From Carnegiea gigantea (lineage: Eukaryota > Streptophyta > Magnoliopsida > Caryophyllales > Cactaceae): a stretch of 64,000 bases of DNA. A program made the position numbers and the translations under genes. This document shows positions 1 through 11,770 of the stretch, piece by piece; position 1 is the stretch's first letter; each line of letters opens with the position of its first letter. The notes under the pieces are model-generated. The model made no database searches, was not told where the DNA came from, and saw nothing but the letters and a program-made list of their open reading frames with translations. The stretch covers positions 86,001 through 150,000 of the forward strand of contig JAKOGI010001203.1 in assembly GCA_029747015.1 (NCBI GenBank), given 5' to 3'.

Positions 1-1480
1 CCACTAAAATTTTGGGATAAAGATATGACATTTGCAAAAATTACTTTGTTAAATCCCAATACTACTATTTGAGCCAAATAAATGGTGTATACACACCAGG
101 ATATCTAGGAATTTAATGAACAAATCAAAGAACTTCTGGATAAAGGATTAATCAGGAATAGCAAGAGTCTTAACACCAGTCCGCTTTCATGGTAAGAAAT
201 CATGTCAAAGAAAAAAGAGGAAAAGTAAGAATGGTATCAATTACGAAAAGCTTAATGATAATACTCTCTTTGATAGATATTATATTCCTAACAAAACAGT
301 CCTTTTTAACAGAATTCAAAGAGCCTCTTAGTTCTTGAAAATGGATTGCAAAAGCGGATATTAGCAGATAAAAATGGATGAAGAAAGCACTCGTTTAACT
401 GCATTTAGCGCCCTATAATGACATTACGAGTGGATAGTAATGTCATTTGATCTAAAGAATGCATCTCAAATATTCCAAAGAAGAATGGATAACATCTTTA
501 AAGACCTTAATCACAGTTGTTTAGTTTACATCGATGATATTCTTGTCTTTTCCAAAACCATAGAACACAAAGATGATGTCTTAGCTATCACAAAAAATGC
601 ATTGATTATGGTATTATACTTGATAAGAACAAGTGCAATTATACTAAACAAGAGACTGAGTTTTTAGGTCTAGAGATAAATGCTGGATAAATTATTTTAC
701 AAAAGCATATTCTGAAAAAAAATAGAATATTTTCCTAAAAAGATTGAAGATAGGAAGCAGTTAGAAAGGTTTCTTAGATGCCTTTCATATACTTCAAATT
801 TCATTAAAGATTTAGCTAAATTGAGAAAACCATTGCTGTTAAAACTCAAGGAAGAAGTAAGTTGGACATGGACCCTTAGTGATTCAAAGATTGTTTAAAA
901 CTTCAAATGATGTGTAAAAATCTTTCTATTCTTAATTTACCTAATGAAGGAGATGATTTAATTCTTGAGACAGATGTCAGCAATGATCACTGGAGTGTGG
1001 TACTCAAAACTAAAGGAGAAAAACTCTGCAAATATTACAGTGGAAGCTTTAATAAAGCAGAATGCAACTATCTACGATAGAAAAAGAAATCCTTGTAGTC
1101 ATAAGGAGAATTGAAAAGTTCTTAATCTTTTTAACCCCAAAATCTTTTTTTATTCGAACTGATTGGAAAGAAATACTTGGTTTTGTGAAAAAGAATTTAT
1201 CAAATATGCAAGGATAAGGGCGATTTCTGTGTTGGTAATTATAGCTTAACTAGTTTTTCTTCTCTATTGAACATATAAAGGGATCAAAGAATTCTCTGGC
1301 AGATAGTCTAACTCGCGAGCTTGTTAATGATGATCATCGGAGCAGAACTCCTGCTGGAAAAGGAGGAAATCCAAAATGAAATCCTATTACTACTAGAACG
1401 AGTTTCTCCTTCTAGTAGAATTCTTGTGGATATTTTGGAATCTCATACAAAAAGTAGATCACGTTTTGGCCTGCTATCTT
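1..1480 (+). pseudogene. Endogenous pararetrovirus polymerase fragment (RT and RNase H), decayed
   Basis: This is the reverse transcriptase and RNase H part of a Caulimoviridae-type polyprotein, cut by the left window edge. The longest open piece (440-667) carries the RT palm signature YIDDILVF at about 529-552, preceded by a LKNAsQIFQRRMD-like stretch typical of badnavirus and related RTs. Upstream, 190-420 translates in shifted frames to the RT fingers (RMVINYEKLND-like and KMDCKSGYwQIKMDEES-like blocks). Downstream, about 950-1200 matches the RNase H region, with an ETDvSN motif near 968-985 and a YsGsFnkAEcNY-like block near 1036-1070. Several frameshifts and in-frame stops interrupt every domain, so it cannot make a polymerase. 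That this is an integrated, dead viral copy is inferred from the family match plus decay. A Ty3/gypsy RT is the main alternative, but the RNase H block and the downstream promoter layout favour a pararetrovirus. Confidence 0.72.
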
Positions 1481-1584
1481 ATGCCTACGTAATAGTTTAA
1501 ATATTTAGCCTTCTACAGTTATAAATTAATTACCTAAGTTGTACTGATGATATCCACAAAAACATAAGTCCTTGTGTTTAATAA

Positions 1585-2290
1585 AAATGGTTCAACAAGT
1601 GGTATATAGCCTGCATCGACTAGTATCATAATTATTTCTATGATATTTGGGAGTCTTGGAGTACAACAATTTATTTTCCAGATAGATCCGGGGTTGGTGG
1701 TGTTAGTTTTCTAGCAAATTCCATATATCCAAATGACCTAGTCGTGAAAGCCTAGGAATATGGAATTATAGTTTATCTCATGAAAATCCCATATCCAAAG
1801 TATCCCTTTTTCTCAAGACTAACCAAATTTCAATAGTACATATTCAAAAGGATCCATTGGATTCTCACATCTTCTGATGGTCCAACAAAATTCCCATACA
1901 ATAGATTCCTATATGTGGGGGTACATTGTGCATTAATTAAGTATAAAAATGGAAAAGCCAAACCATCCTATTATTTGGTTCAACTAGTTGATTTAGACAA
2001 TTCAAGAGATCAACAACAAGAATGGTTTCCGGAACGACATGAGTTAGTTAGTGATCCTACTTTAGCAAAAGCCATTGGTATTTACAACATTTATCATCAA
2101 GTGTGAGCACTAATTGAACAGCGAAGAACGCTAATGCATTGCGAAAATACTACGTTCGTTTATTATAATGAGTTTAGCAAATATATAAAGGTCGAAGGAG
2201 CTGCTTTAGAAGATATCTTTGATTATCTTTTTGATATTGGAGCTGGAATATTTTTATCAGAAAAAAGAAAAGAAATATCTTCATGAATTA
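1585..2290 (+). pseudogene. Decayed ORF downstream of the pararetrovirus polymerase, function not recognised
   Basis: One reading frame stays recognisably open from about 1585 to 2289, interrupted by TAG at 1621, TAG at 1753, TAG at 1834 and TGA at 2104. The longest uninterrupted piece is 1915-2106 (63 codons), containing a QQQEWFPERHEL segment. The consistent frame and amino-acid-like composition suggest a former protein, and its position between RNase H and the promoter fits a 3'-terminal viral ORF. I do not recognise the family. A transactivator or inclusion-body-type ORF is possible from position alone. Confidence 0.4.
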
Positions 2291-2587
2291 TTCAAAAAAT
2301 GGGATCTACAGCATCTGTAACTTAATGAAGATTTTGATCATTATCTGGATAATGATGGACTGGAAGATATTATTGGGGATGAGGGAATGTAGAATCTCAA
2401 TATGAATGATTAGTCTTATCAGCAATAAAGGGCTCTCAAAAGTGGTTACACCATTATTGTACTATTTTATCTAGTGTGAGGTCAGTAAATTAATGTTGTC
2501 TACTGTAGCCATGTGTAGATAGCTATAGCCACATGAAAATACCAGTGTGTATTGTAGCTTTTAGGGCATCCTATGTCCCTCTTCCCC

Positions 2588-2598
2588 TCTATAAAAGG
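2588..2598 (+). promoter_or_regulatory. TATA box of the putative pararetrovirus pregenomic-RNA promoter
   Basis: The sequence tctataaaagg follows a short C-rich stretch (ctcttcccc) and precedes a purine-rich leader. It lies just downstream of the viral coding remnants and about 160 bp upstream of an AATAAA signal. This is the order seen in caulimovirid large intergenic regions, where transcripts start about 30 nt past the TATA box and end just past the poly(A) signal to give a terminal repeat. Activity cannot be judged from the sequence. Confidence 0.55.
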
Positions 2599-2757
2599 AG
2601 AGGCTAAGTGTTAAGAAGGACACGATCATTTGAGCACACTTGAGCAAAAGAGAAATTGGGATTCTCCATTTCTCTATGTGCAAGCATCTATAATGATCTT
2701 AGTGGCTTAAATCCCTCTTCAATCTTTCCATTGTAATATTTCTACTTTCAAGCTTTC

Positions 2758-2763
2758 AATAAA
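2758..2763 (+). promoter_or_regulatory. Polyadenylation signal AATAAA of the pararetrovirus
   Basis: AATAAA lies in a T-rich context (ctttcaataaaagaag) about 165 bp after the TATA box. In caulimovirids the pregenomic RNA is polyadenylated at such a site after passing it once, so TATA, start and AATAAA at this spacing support the viral origin of the region. Confidence 0.5.
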
Positions 2764-2799
2764 AGAAGTTTCCTAATAAGGAACACTATTCAATTAAAC

Positions 2800-3768
2800 C
2801 TTTTGTCTTAAATATTTTAATTTCTTGATTAAAGTCTCACTATCCTTTAAAATATAAAACTTGATTAGTGACTACGGTCTGAGGTAAGAAATAAAATAGA
2901 TCTGTGATGTGCCTGATCTAAGAAAGGTGTGATTGAGATTAGCAATCTCTATAAACTGGAAGCTAGAGGAACATCGAAGTCCAGTGTTGAATAAGTTCTG
3001 GTAATGGCCGACATCTCTAATTAAGCTTTAATTATTTTGCTAAGTATGGTGGGCCCATAACAATAAAAAGCATAATATTAATAGTATAAGTAGTATATTG
3101 TGATAACTAGTACCAGTAAAGTCATTATAAGAAGTTTAATCATTTAAAGAAAGCATATATCTTGAAAAAAAAAAACTAAAATAGCTTGTTTACATATTTT
3201 ACCCAACTCAGGGGGCTTTCTATAATTTGTAAAAGTTTAAGGGCCAAAATAATAAGAAAAAGGACCTAAGAATCTTTTATTCAGAAACATAGGGTACCCT
3301 AATGTTATTTTCAGAAAGTCACGGACTAAAAAGTTGCTAGCCTAAAACTCAGGGTACCTCAGAGTCATTTTTTGACCAAATTTTGTGCTATGTTACTTTC
3401 TTAGTGAATTACTTATGTTTCATTGATTAGATACTCAAATTCAGAACTTAAGAAATTAACCAAATGTCATAAGATCTATTTTATAGTCAATTCAAGCTGT
3501 ACTAATTTCATGACTCCGATAAGGGTCCGTTTCTGACAAACCAATGAAGGTCCTTGATAATGAGAGTTCAAGGTAGTTGAATTCTAACTTTGAAGGTTTA
3601 GGTTGTCAGTTACCCAATGATCTTGCTGAGCATGTTACTTACATGCAATTAAACACAACAGTAAGATTCAACTATGTGTGCAAACAGGATCCAATGACCC
3701 TTAACATTATATTGCAAATATGCCTTGAGATCAAAACATATACTAAGAAACCCTTCACATTGAGATGA
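2800..3768. other. Unassigned AT-rich spacer between pararetrovirus and copia element
   Basis: No ORF or domain is recognisable. The left part may be viral leader sequence, but no tRNA-Met primer site (TGGTATCAGAGC) was found. The stretch 3200-3400 repeats the phrase 'cagggtacc/agggtaccc' (3290, 3351), suggesting an old unidentified repeat. A recognisable 3' LTR matching the copia 5' LTR at 16682 onward is not found here, so that LTR is deleted, replaced or too diverged. Confidence 0.4.
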
Positions 3769-3773
3769 TTCTT

Positions 3774-3789
3774 CAATCTCCCTCTTTTT
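3774..3789 (-). other. Polypurine tract at the 3' end of the copia internal region
   Basis: On the minus strand this reads AAAAAGAGGGAGATTG, the purine-rich tract that in SIRE-like copia elements sits directly before the 3' LTR and primes plus-strand DNA synthesis. The sequence after it (left on the plus strand) does not begin with the TGTT expected of a copia LTR, so the LTR edge is damaged. Confidence 0.55.
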
Positions 3790-5992
3790 GACGAAAGGTA
3801 ACATTTGTCAAAGAGATATTATAGGGGATATATGATATAGATAAGAAATTATGCTCCCCCTATGTTTTAGCAATTTAACCGTGAGATAAACCACATGTAG
3901 TTCACATAATGAGCTCCCCCTTAGTTTCTTCAGTTGAGCAACATGTAAGCATAGTGAACTAATAGAGTGTATCATGTGCCACACAGGGATGAGTAAAAAG
4001 TAAGTATGATCAAATACATGACAAGTAAGTATCATAAGTAGATTAGTTAGGATAACATGGGCAATATATATATTAGAATCATAAAGATTTTAATGCCACC
4101 AGCATTGAAATCCAAAATGTTATCTAAAGGCCCATTGCTTTGAAGGATGACAAGCTAGCTACTTCAAGGGACATATTCAAGTAAATTGCCAAATTTTCTT
4201 TCGTCCTGAACTTTCATCAAAAAGAGGATTAACCTGATAAAAATGTAAGCATTGCTCAAACTTACAAATTAAAGTACCAAATTGTTCGAAAATCACCATA
4301 GACCATAGAAATTATTTTTCAAAAACTAAGAGAGATTGTTTTGTAGGAGGAGTAAGGGTTGATCAATCATCAAGAGGGATTGGATGAAGAGACTACACTG
4401 GAATGGGCCGTTCAGTCGGTAGCGACTGGGAGGATGATCTAGTCAGATGGCTTGGAGATTTCAGCTTCCGTGGATGCCTCCTTGTCCTTAGCCTTGGATC
4501 CCTTAGCCTTTTGTTCTTCCTTCTTCTTTTCTTCAGCAGCTTTCTTTCTTAATCTATAACCCTCCCTGTTTCAGCCTCAATCTCTTTCCTTTTATTAAAG
4601 GATGCTTCCGTGAAGGTTCCTTGAGAATGCTCAATGCTTTACTAGCTTCCTTGAGAACATCTTCTATGACTTCTATCTCCACTTACTCTAACTGCTTTTG
4701 AAGATACCTAAAGATTAGTTCAAGGTCTTTCTCTAAGGTCACCTCAATTGTATACTTGATAAGCTCATAGGTACCACATGAAGCTCTTTTTTATGAATCT
4801 AAGTGCTTTTACCTCATGAATCTACTTAGATTATAGGCCTTTTTTTCTAATAAGTATGTTTCAAATTTATCACCAGTAGAGGCCAACCTAAAAATTTTCC
4901 ATCAAGTAGGGAGTAAGGTGAGTCTTGGTCATGTGTAGGGTTGGTGGGCGTGTAATAGCTGCTCTTCTTATAATACTATCTTTGCGTAGCCATTGCTTAG
5001 AATAAGTGCCCTAAAATTTGAAGGACTCCAGTTTTTTCCTTATTAATCACAAAGTTAACCACTTGAATGCATTCCTAATCTTTAAGGAAAACCTTGAAGT
5101 ACTCAAACACTTTGGTAAGCAAATTCACATATGGAAGAGGAGCGTTGCAAAAAGACTCTTTGACTTTGTCTATATATTCCATAATTTTCGAAGAAAAGAT
5201 CTCAATATGGTCAGACATGATATGATGAACCATTCTAAGGACCCTGCCAGATAGCAGTTACTTTGTCATCCCCCTTAGGTAGACAACCCTCCTTTGAATA
5301 AAATGGAGGAGTTTGGATTTGGAGAATAACCAAGTGAAGGATGCTTGCTTTTTGTTATCAGTAGAGACCTTAAATCGAGAATAGTTGTCAAAATGATAAT
5401 TTGCACAGTCATTCAAGAGTCCATAGCAAAGCTTGGTAGGGTTAACCTAGGGATTAAAGACCTAGTCCAAGGTTACAGCTGGTAGATTGAAATCTATACC
5501 CTTGACAGAATATATCATATCCTTAGGTCCTTTTTTCCTTATATTAGGATAAAATAGCTAACAAAATTAGGATAGACCTTGGTTCTAACACCAAAAGTTT
5601 CTCTACATTTCATTCTTTCAAAGGCACGAGAAAACCCAAAATTTCCTTTCATAAACAAATTTTAATCCAACCGAACACAAAAAATTTACTTCTTACGCAT
5701 GAATATCTCAAAATATCCCTTATTCCCCTCAAAATACTCGTCATGTATATCTAAAGCATATATGGAAATAGAAGGGAACAAGTTTACCTCTTAAGCCACA
5801 TTGATTTCAATCTCGATTTCCTAAACTCCTTTATCCAGCAACCTTTGTTATTTCTTTGGAGGTGTAAGGACTATAGAGTGAGAGTTTTGAGTGATGCCAT
5901 TGAAGCAAACTTAGAATAAGTACCCCCTCACTTCTTAAAGGACATCTTTACTTAACAATGGCAAAAAGTTGAGTGAGAAAGCAGTTTTCTGG
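3790..5992 (-). pseudogene. Post-pol region of the copia element, possibly env-like ORF remnants
   Basis: Minus-strand translation gives short protein-like stretches: a Lys/Glu/Ala-rich segment at about 4450-4560, and a segment at about 5345-5440 containing VNPTKLCYGLLNDCANYHFD. No intact ORF survives. Its position between RNase H and the PPT matches the extra ORF (sometimes called env-like) of SIRE elements, but I cannot assign a domain. The region is split from its right-hand continuation (10694-11160) by the CACTA insertion. Confidence 0.4.
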
Positions 5993-6144
5993 CACTACAA
6001 AAAATAATGCATCTTCCCACATTTGTGCCGCTACACTTAATGAAGTGTGGAGAGAAAAATGATAAATTTGATAGTTTTCTCGACTCCATATTTAATAAGT
6101 GTGGGGAAGTCATAAACCTTTTCCTATACTTATCAATTGTGGGG

Positions 6145-6256
<112 letters not shown>

Positions 6257-6349
6257 TATTAATTAACTTGTAAAATATATTACTTTCATGGAGTTTTTTA
6301 AAAAGATGAAAAATATTTAAATATTGATTTATATATAAACTTATTAATT

Positions 6350-8540
6350 TGCAGCTAAAGCCATTCCTAGTCGGTCACATACCCATCACGTGCCTCTCAC
6401 GTGGATTACCCCCTAATCTCCTTTCTCTTGCCTCTCTCGGCTTCACACACGGGACAAAACCTAGAAGCTTGCATTCAGTCTTTCCCCTACCATTTTCAGT
6501 CTACCTCATCTTCTTCATCCTCTCTCACTTTCGAACTCATCTCCATCCTCTCTCTCTCTTTCGCTTTGAAAACTCCATCAACTAACACCACCATCTCATC
6601 TCATCCTCATCCACACCACGATTCGCATAGCTTTAGCCAGCACGACATTCATCCTCACCATCCACGCCATCACACTCTAACAGTCACGATTGAAGAGGCC
6701 TCGAGTATAAGGAGGCAGCGACGTTAGAATTAGGTATCCATCTAGGCTTAGTTTTACATTTTTTAGGTTTAATTTTAGGTTATTCTTCATTTTAATTTCA
6801 GTACCAATAATTTAGGGTTTGCTCCTGTTTCATCGGTTTCGAATTTAGATCTGTTTTCAGCTTTCAATTTCATGTAATTAGGCTTTGTTTCGTTAATCTG
6901 GATGTAGAAACTTATGATCTAGCTGCAATCGTAATGTTTTGGGTTCGAATTTGAGTAATTTTGGTTTTCCCCCTCCCCTGTTTTCGGTCCTCTGTTATGC
7001 TCTACCTGAGGTAGTGCTAATGGTCTTTCCACCATTTTTGGGCTTGGAATTGTGATTCTGCCCGGGTTCTAAAGTCAGTACTTATTGGGCGATTAGTGGT
7101 TCAAATAGCATTGGTTTTGGACCTAAAATTGCTCGGTACTTGCCTTCCCTTTTCCCTGATTTTCTAAGCTCGGGTGACTAGTGTTTAACGTTCTATTAAT
7201 GGGGTGTTGAAGTTAGGCTGAGCTTGAAGCAAGGATGCCTGTAGCCTCTATCCCTCTTCCCCTCTTGTAGGTTGCTCTGCCCTGTCTGCTACTTCAATTG
7301 GTTGGTGTCTAATTACATGAAATTGAAATCTGTAGTTTTGGTTCACTTGTTTAACCACAGATGTGCTAGCATGGAGGAGAAAAACTATAATTTGCAAATT
7401 CGAACTACTAAACATATTTATAACTATAGGTAGGCCAAACGAGGCATTTCCTTAATTTCTTTTTCACCAACTGTAGAGCTCTGATGCTTATCCCTGTATC
7501 ATTCTCTATCTGATCTCTCTCTTTGGCTCGAAAAATGTCTTATAGATTTAGGAAATTTTAGAATCAATTGACCTTAGCAAACCCCAAGTTATGTGCAATG
7601 AGTTCAAATTACTCTCTCTCTCTTTTGATCTCCAAGGTTTTTTTCCTTATTTTCTTTATTCGCAGGGGTTTCATTGATTTTTCATCTTCTTTGATTGGGG
7701 TCATCATCACTTGGTTCTCTACAAAATCGGTTGCTTCAACAAGAATGATACAGGTCAATCATCGTTGTGCAACTTCAAGCAAGAAAGCAAGAATGGTGTT
7801 AATAACTTGATTTCCAGTTGCAAAAGAGATACATGGGAAACGTTTTCATTGCCTCTAATCACTTAATTACACAATTACGACCAAACCTTCCATCTTCCTA
7901 CCCCTCTTCTGGTGAACTGAATTTCCCAAAGTATGTGAAAGTGTGATTTTATTACATTACAGATTATTGCAACATGATCTAGAGAGAGGAAAATTGGTCT
8001 ACTATATGAAATCCACGATCTTGTATTCTTCTATTGCAATTTTAAGTCATATATCAAAATTCCTACAATAGCTTTACTATGTGGTATATATAACCAATAA
8101 GTCTAATACTTTTGTTCTTATAGGCTTTGGTATGTTTGATCCTTGGATTTGAGATATTCTTCCTGAGATATTTGGCATGCTCACAATATTACATGAAATT
8201 AAAAACTGTAGTTTTAGCCTGCGATTTATGCTTTATGAACTACATTTGAGATATTTTTCCTGATGATTTAAATTTTGGTTCCCTTTTAATTCTCATTCTA
8301 ATTTTGGGTTGATTGAGCTTGTGTTTGTGCTCTCTTTTTGTTTCTAGTAGTATTGGATAATGGAATACGTTTTTATTTCGAGTTCTCCAACTTCGATTCT
8401 CAATCACTCTTCTTCTCCATCTCTCTCCCAATCCCTATTACCTCGGTCTTCTCATCCTCTGGCCTACACTGCTTTTTCTTAAAATTTCTTGATGTACCAT
8501 GGATATGATCTTCACGAGAGGTAATTTTTCGAAAATTCGT
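6350..8540 (+). other. CACTA interior, possible captured gene 5' region and introns
   Basis: The stretch 6350-6730 is C/T-rich with ORFs of up to 108 codons. It is followed by T-rich, intron-like sequence to about 8540, resembling the 5' exon and first introns of a plant gene. No protein family is recognisable, and 7568-7810 and similar ORFs look accidental. The suggestion that this belongs with the captured exons at 8704 and 9179 rests on proximity and same orientation only. Confidence 0.3.
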
Positions 8541-8703
8541 GGTTGGGTTTTGTATTTTCTGCTTGTTTATGCAACATTTCATCATCGTCAAGTGGGGAAG
8601 GTGTAACTATGATGCGAAATGTGGTTTTCTTTGCTCATTCTCATGCCCTTATACTCAATTGGCTGTCTTACTGCATGAGCTGCTTTTGTATGTCAACTTA
8701 TAG

Positions 8704-8854
8704 GTTGTTGATGCTGAAAAAGGCATTGCATCATAATGATAATGTCATGATTGCTATAACTCAGTTGGCACAAATTGTGATGCGTAGTGCTATAGGGAAA
8801 ATGCCACTCGATAGGACTTTTATAGAGAGATATACTTTAAATGCTAACATTGTG
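8704..8854 (+). pseudogene. Captured exon resembling a stomatin/SPFH-family (SLP-like) gene
   Basis: The exon is bounded by an AG acceptor (8702-8703) and a GTAAGT donor (8855 onward). Its last two-thirds translate to AITQLAQIVMRSAIGKM, then LDRTFIERYTLNANIV. This closely follows the conserved stomatin-like pattern xAxTQLAQTTMRSELGKxxLDxxFxERxxLNxxIV of mitochondrial SPFH/Band-7 proteins. The first third would read VVDAEKGIAS in another frame before stops, so the copy is frameshifted. It sits inside a CACTA element, consistent with transduplication of a host gene. The family assignment is from remembered motifs, without a database search. Confidence 0.5.
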
Positions 8855-9178
8855 GTAAGTTTCTTCTTCTAGTTCTCTTTATTATTTGTTGTAATGTTTT
8901 CCAAGGACAAAGGGGTTTAGCCTCGCCTTTTGTTCATGTATAGCATTCTTTGTCCCCTTTAGGTTTGCTTTCCTATTTTTGTGCTTGAGAAATAAATAGT
9001 GGTATCTCTTTGATAATAATTTTGTTGAACCTCTTAAAATTTAGGAATCTAAAGAGAATTTGCTCACTGTTTTCTAGGCGGTATGGTATATAAATGCTTG
9101 GATATTCTACATTTAAGGTGTGATTTATCGTTTACTTTAGGTTAACTATGTCTAAAAATAAAACATCATTTATTGTAG

Positions 9179-9266
9179 GCCTATATTGAGGGTAAAAATA
9201 AGGTAGACGATGACTTACTGAGCAAGATTCTTTACGAAAAGTTATTCGCTACTCTTCAGCAACCTG
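9179..9266 (+). pseudogene. Second captured exon-like fragment, product not recognised
   Basis: An 88 bp open segment lies between a TTGTAG acceptor and a GTAAGAG donor. It translates in frame with the preceding exon and includes KVDDDLLSKILYEKL. It does not continue the stomatin-like family as I know it, so it could come from a different host gene or a diverged region. Splice-site spacing and same strand as 8704-8854 support an exon. Confidence 0.4.
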
Positions 9267-9297
9267 GTAAGAGTATGCTATTCATTTTCATTTAGGG

Positions 9298-9922
9298 TTT
9301 TATTGTTAGTTAAGCGCAGTTTTGGTTCTATTCCTGGTTAAACTCAGTTGAATTCTATTATCGGTTGAATTCAGTTGGTTCTATTGTTGGTTGAATTCAA
9401 TTGAGTTCTATTGTTAGTTAAACTAGTGGTTTTATTGTTGGTTGAATTCAGTTGGGTTCTATCGTTGGTTTAATTCACTTGGGTTCTATTGTTGGTTGAA
9501 CTTAGTTGGATTCTACTATCGATTGAACTCAGTTGGTTGTATTGTTGGTTGAATTCAATTGAGTTTTATTGTTGGTTGAACTAGTGGTTTTATTATTGGT
9601 TGAACTTAGTTGGGTTCTATTGTTGGTTTAATTCACTTGGATTGGGGTGTTGATTGAACTTGGTTAGGGTTCTATTGTTTGAATGAACTCACTTGGGTTC
9701 TATTGTTGGTTCAACTTGGTTGTAGTTCTATTATTGGTTGAACTTCATTGTGGTTGTATTATTGGTTGAACTCGGTTGTGGTTGTATTATTGGTTGAACT
9801 CGATTGTGATTTTATTGTTAGTTGAACTAACCTAGGTCCTATATATTATTAGTTGAACTCGATTGTGGTTCTATTCTTGGTTTAACCCTGTTGTGGTTAT
9901 ATAATTGGTTGAACTCTACTGT
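9298..9922. repeat. Minisatellite, period about 28-30 bp, inside the CACTA element
   Basis: Roughly twenty degenerate copies of a unit built on GTTGAACTCAGTTGGGTTCT followed by ATTGTTG run head to tail, with substitutions and small indels between copies. It starts directly after the second captured exon, so it may have grown within a former intron. Internal tandem repeats are common in CACTA elements. Confidence 0.85.
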
Positions 9923-10500
9923 GCATCTTTAAACTTGATTCTGCCGAGTCTGCGTCTTAGTTAATCTCTTCGGTTATCTTTTCTAATAATTTATTTTTTT
10001 GTGTGTTTCAATTGCCTAACAGGTTGCATTTCTAGAGTTAACATCTCTCAGTGAATAAAACGAAGATGGAGATGTTTAGTCTTTACTCAATTGTCTAACA
10101 TGTTCAATCAGCTAGCTACAACCCCAAAAAAAAAAATAGCAGGACGGATTCAAAACAATGCAAGAATATTTAGTTTTGATTACCTTAGTCTTTGTTGCTA
10201 TGTGTACAATTAATTTTTTTAGGCACTAATGTATAATTTATTTAATTGATGTTTGATTCATTTTAATTTATTGGTTTGTTAATTTTATTCATTTATGCAG
10301 GATGATGTGTGCTGGTAATTAGTATAAAACTTATTATTTAAAAAAAGAGCAATTGTATACAATTGTTCTATTTTTAACTTAATAAGTTTTATATTAATTA
10401 CCAGTATTATTTTTTTAAAAACTAAAATGACACTAGTAACACTTTTAAGTGTGAGGGAAATAGAGTGGGTATAGTGTAAAATGACCACACATAAATTATG
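9923..10500. other. CACTA interior between minisatellite and right subterminal repeats
   Basis: AT-rich, no coding signal. The segment 10317-10403 contains an imperfect inverted repeat around 'ttagtataaaacttattatttaaaaa' and 'taagttttatattaattacc', able to form a hairpin. The right subterminal repeats begin near 10520. Confidence 0.5.
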
Positions 10501-10693
10501 GGTAATTAGTACTTACTCCGCGTTTATAAGTGTGGGAAATCTAGCTCTACCCGCATTTCCATTAAGTGTGGAGAACACCAAACACTCAACTTCCCCACAT
10601 TTAGCCTAAGTGTGGGCAACTGCTATTTCTACACTTATAAGTGTGGTTATTAGTAAAATTAAATGTGGAGGGAAGCAACCTTTTTTTGTAGTG

Positions 10694-11165
10694 TGAGTTA
10701 GCATGTGGTGAGTTCAAAGATGATAAAGGAGAGAGAATTTGAATTAAGGGAGGTTGAGTGAGAGGTTAAGAGAAGTTAGTCACCATGGGCGAGTGAAACA
10801 ACATGACAAGTTTGGATGGTTTCCAAAGTGGGAAGTGTTGACAATTACATAACCTTCACAAGCCTCTTAGCAGTTGATAGATATGGGGGAAAAAAAAAAT
10901 GAAGGCAATCCCTAGAAATTTCAAATAGATTTTTTCACCAATTTTGAAAAGATCGTAAATCAATTTTCAAAATTCGATTTCCATAAATTTTGAAACGTGA
11001 TCTCAGTCAATGAAAGATTATGAACTAATCCCTATTAACATGAGAATATGCCCATAGTAGTACATAAAATGACTCAACTTTAACCACCTTGAGATTATCA
11101 AGGTTGTCAAAGCTAAGTGCGTTAAAAATCATTTTTCTAGCCATAGGTAATGTGAAGAGGAATTA
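10694..11165 (-). other. Copia post-pol region, right-hand part (continuation across the CACTA insertion)
   Basis: No intact ORF. It lies between the CACTA right end and the end of the copia RNase H sequence, so by position it is the start of the post-pol region whose remainder is at 3790-5992. Nothing further is recognisable. Confidence 0.4.
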
Positions 11166-11169
11166 CTCC

Positions 11170-11770
11170 ACCTTAATTCATTTAGTGTGGTCAATCATTC
11201 CTAATTTTCTTCGAATAAAATAGAATTGATATTCACCAAGTGTCTTGGTAAAGATATTAGCCAATTGTATATTAGTAGGTACAAAGTCTAGAAATATATA
11301 ACCTTTTTCCATATGATATCTGATGAAATTATGTCTTACTTCAATATGCTTAGTTCTTGAGTGCTCAACAAGGTTCTTAGTGATGCTGAAAGCACTTTAG
11401 TTGTCACACTTAATAGGAATCTTCATGTCGTCTAGTCTAAGATCTTTGAAGTATCGGCTAATCCATAGTATTTAAGCGCAATTATGCTCCAATAGCATAT
11501 GCTCAGCCTCAGCAGCAGACAAGGCCATTGAATTTTGCTTCTTAGAATGCCTAACATGAGAGATTGTCCCAGAAATTAGCAAGACCAGATGTACTGTTTC
11601 TATCAACTTTGTAACATGCATAGCTAGTATCAAAATATTCTACAAGTTCAAGGTCACCACTTCTTGGATGCTATACACAAGATCCTTGGTTCTGGCAAGA
11701 TACTTCAATATTCTTTTTATAGTCTTAAGTTGTGAATCCTTGGGAGCTGATTGGAATCTTGTCACATAAG
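11170..11770 (-). pseudogene. Copia RNase H domain, decayed
   Basis: Minus-strand translation shows the C-terminal copia RNase H blocks. A HSRTKHIEVRHNFIRYHMEK-like stretch lies around 11310-11370, and QLANIFTKTL is encoded at 11238-11267. Both are hallmarks of Ty1/copia polyproteins. An in-frame stop and frame changes occur upstream (about 11400-11770). It follows RT directly on the minus strand. Confidence 0.8.

Noticed and set aside
9298..9922. CRISPR-like array
   Set aside because: Degenerate direct repeats without spacers in a eukaryotic transposon; a minisatellite.
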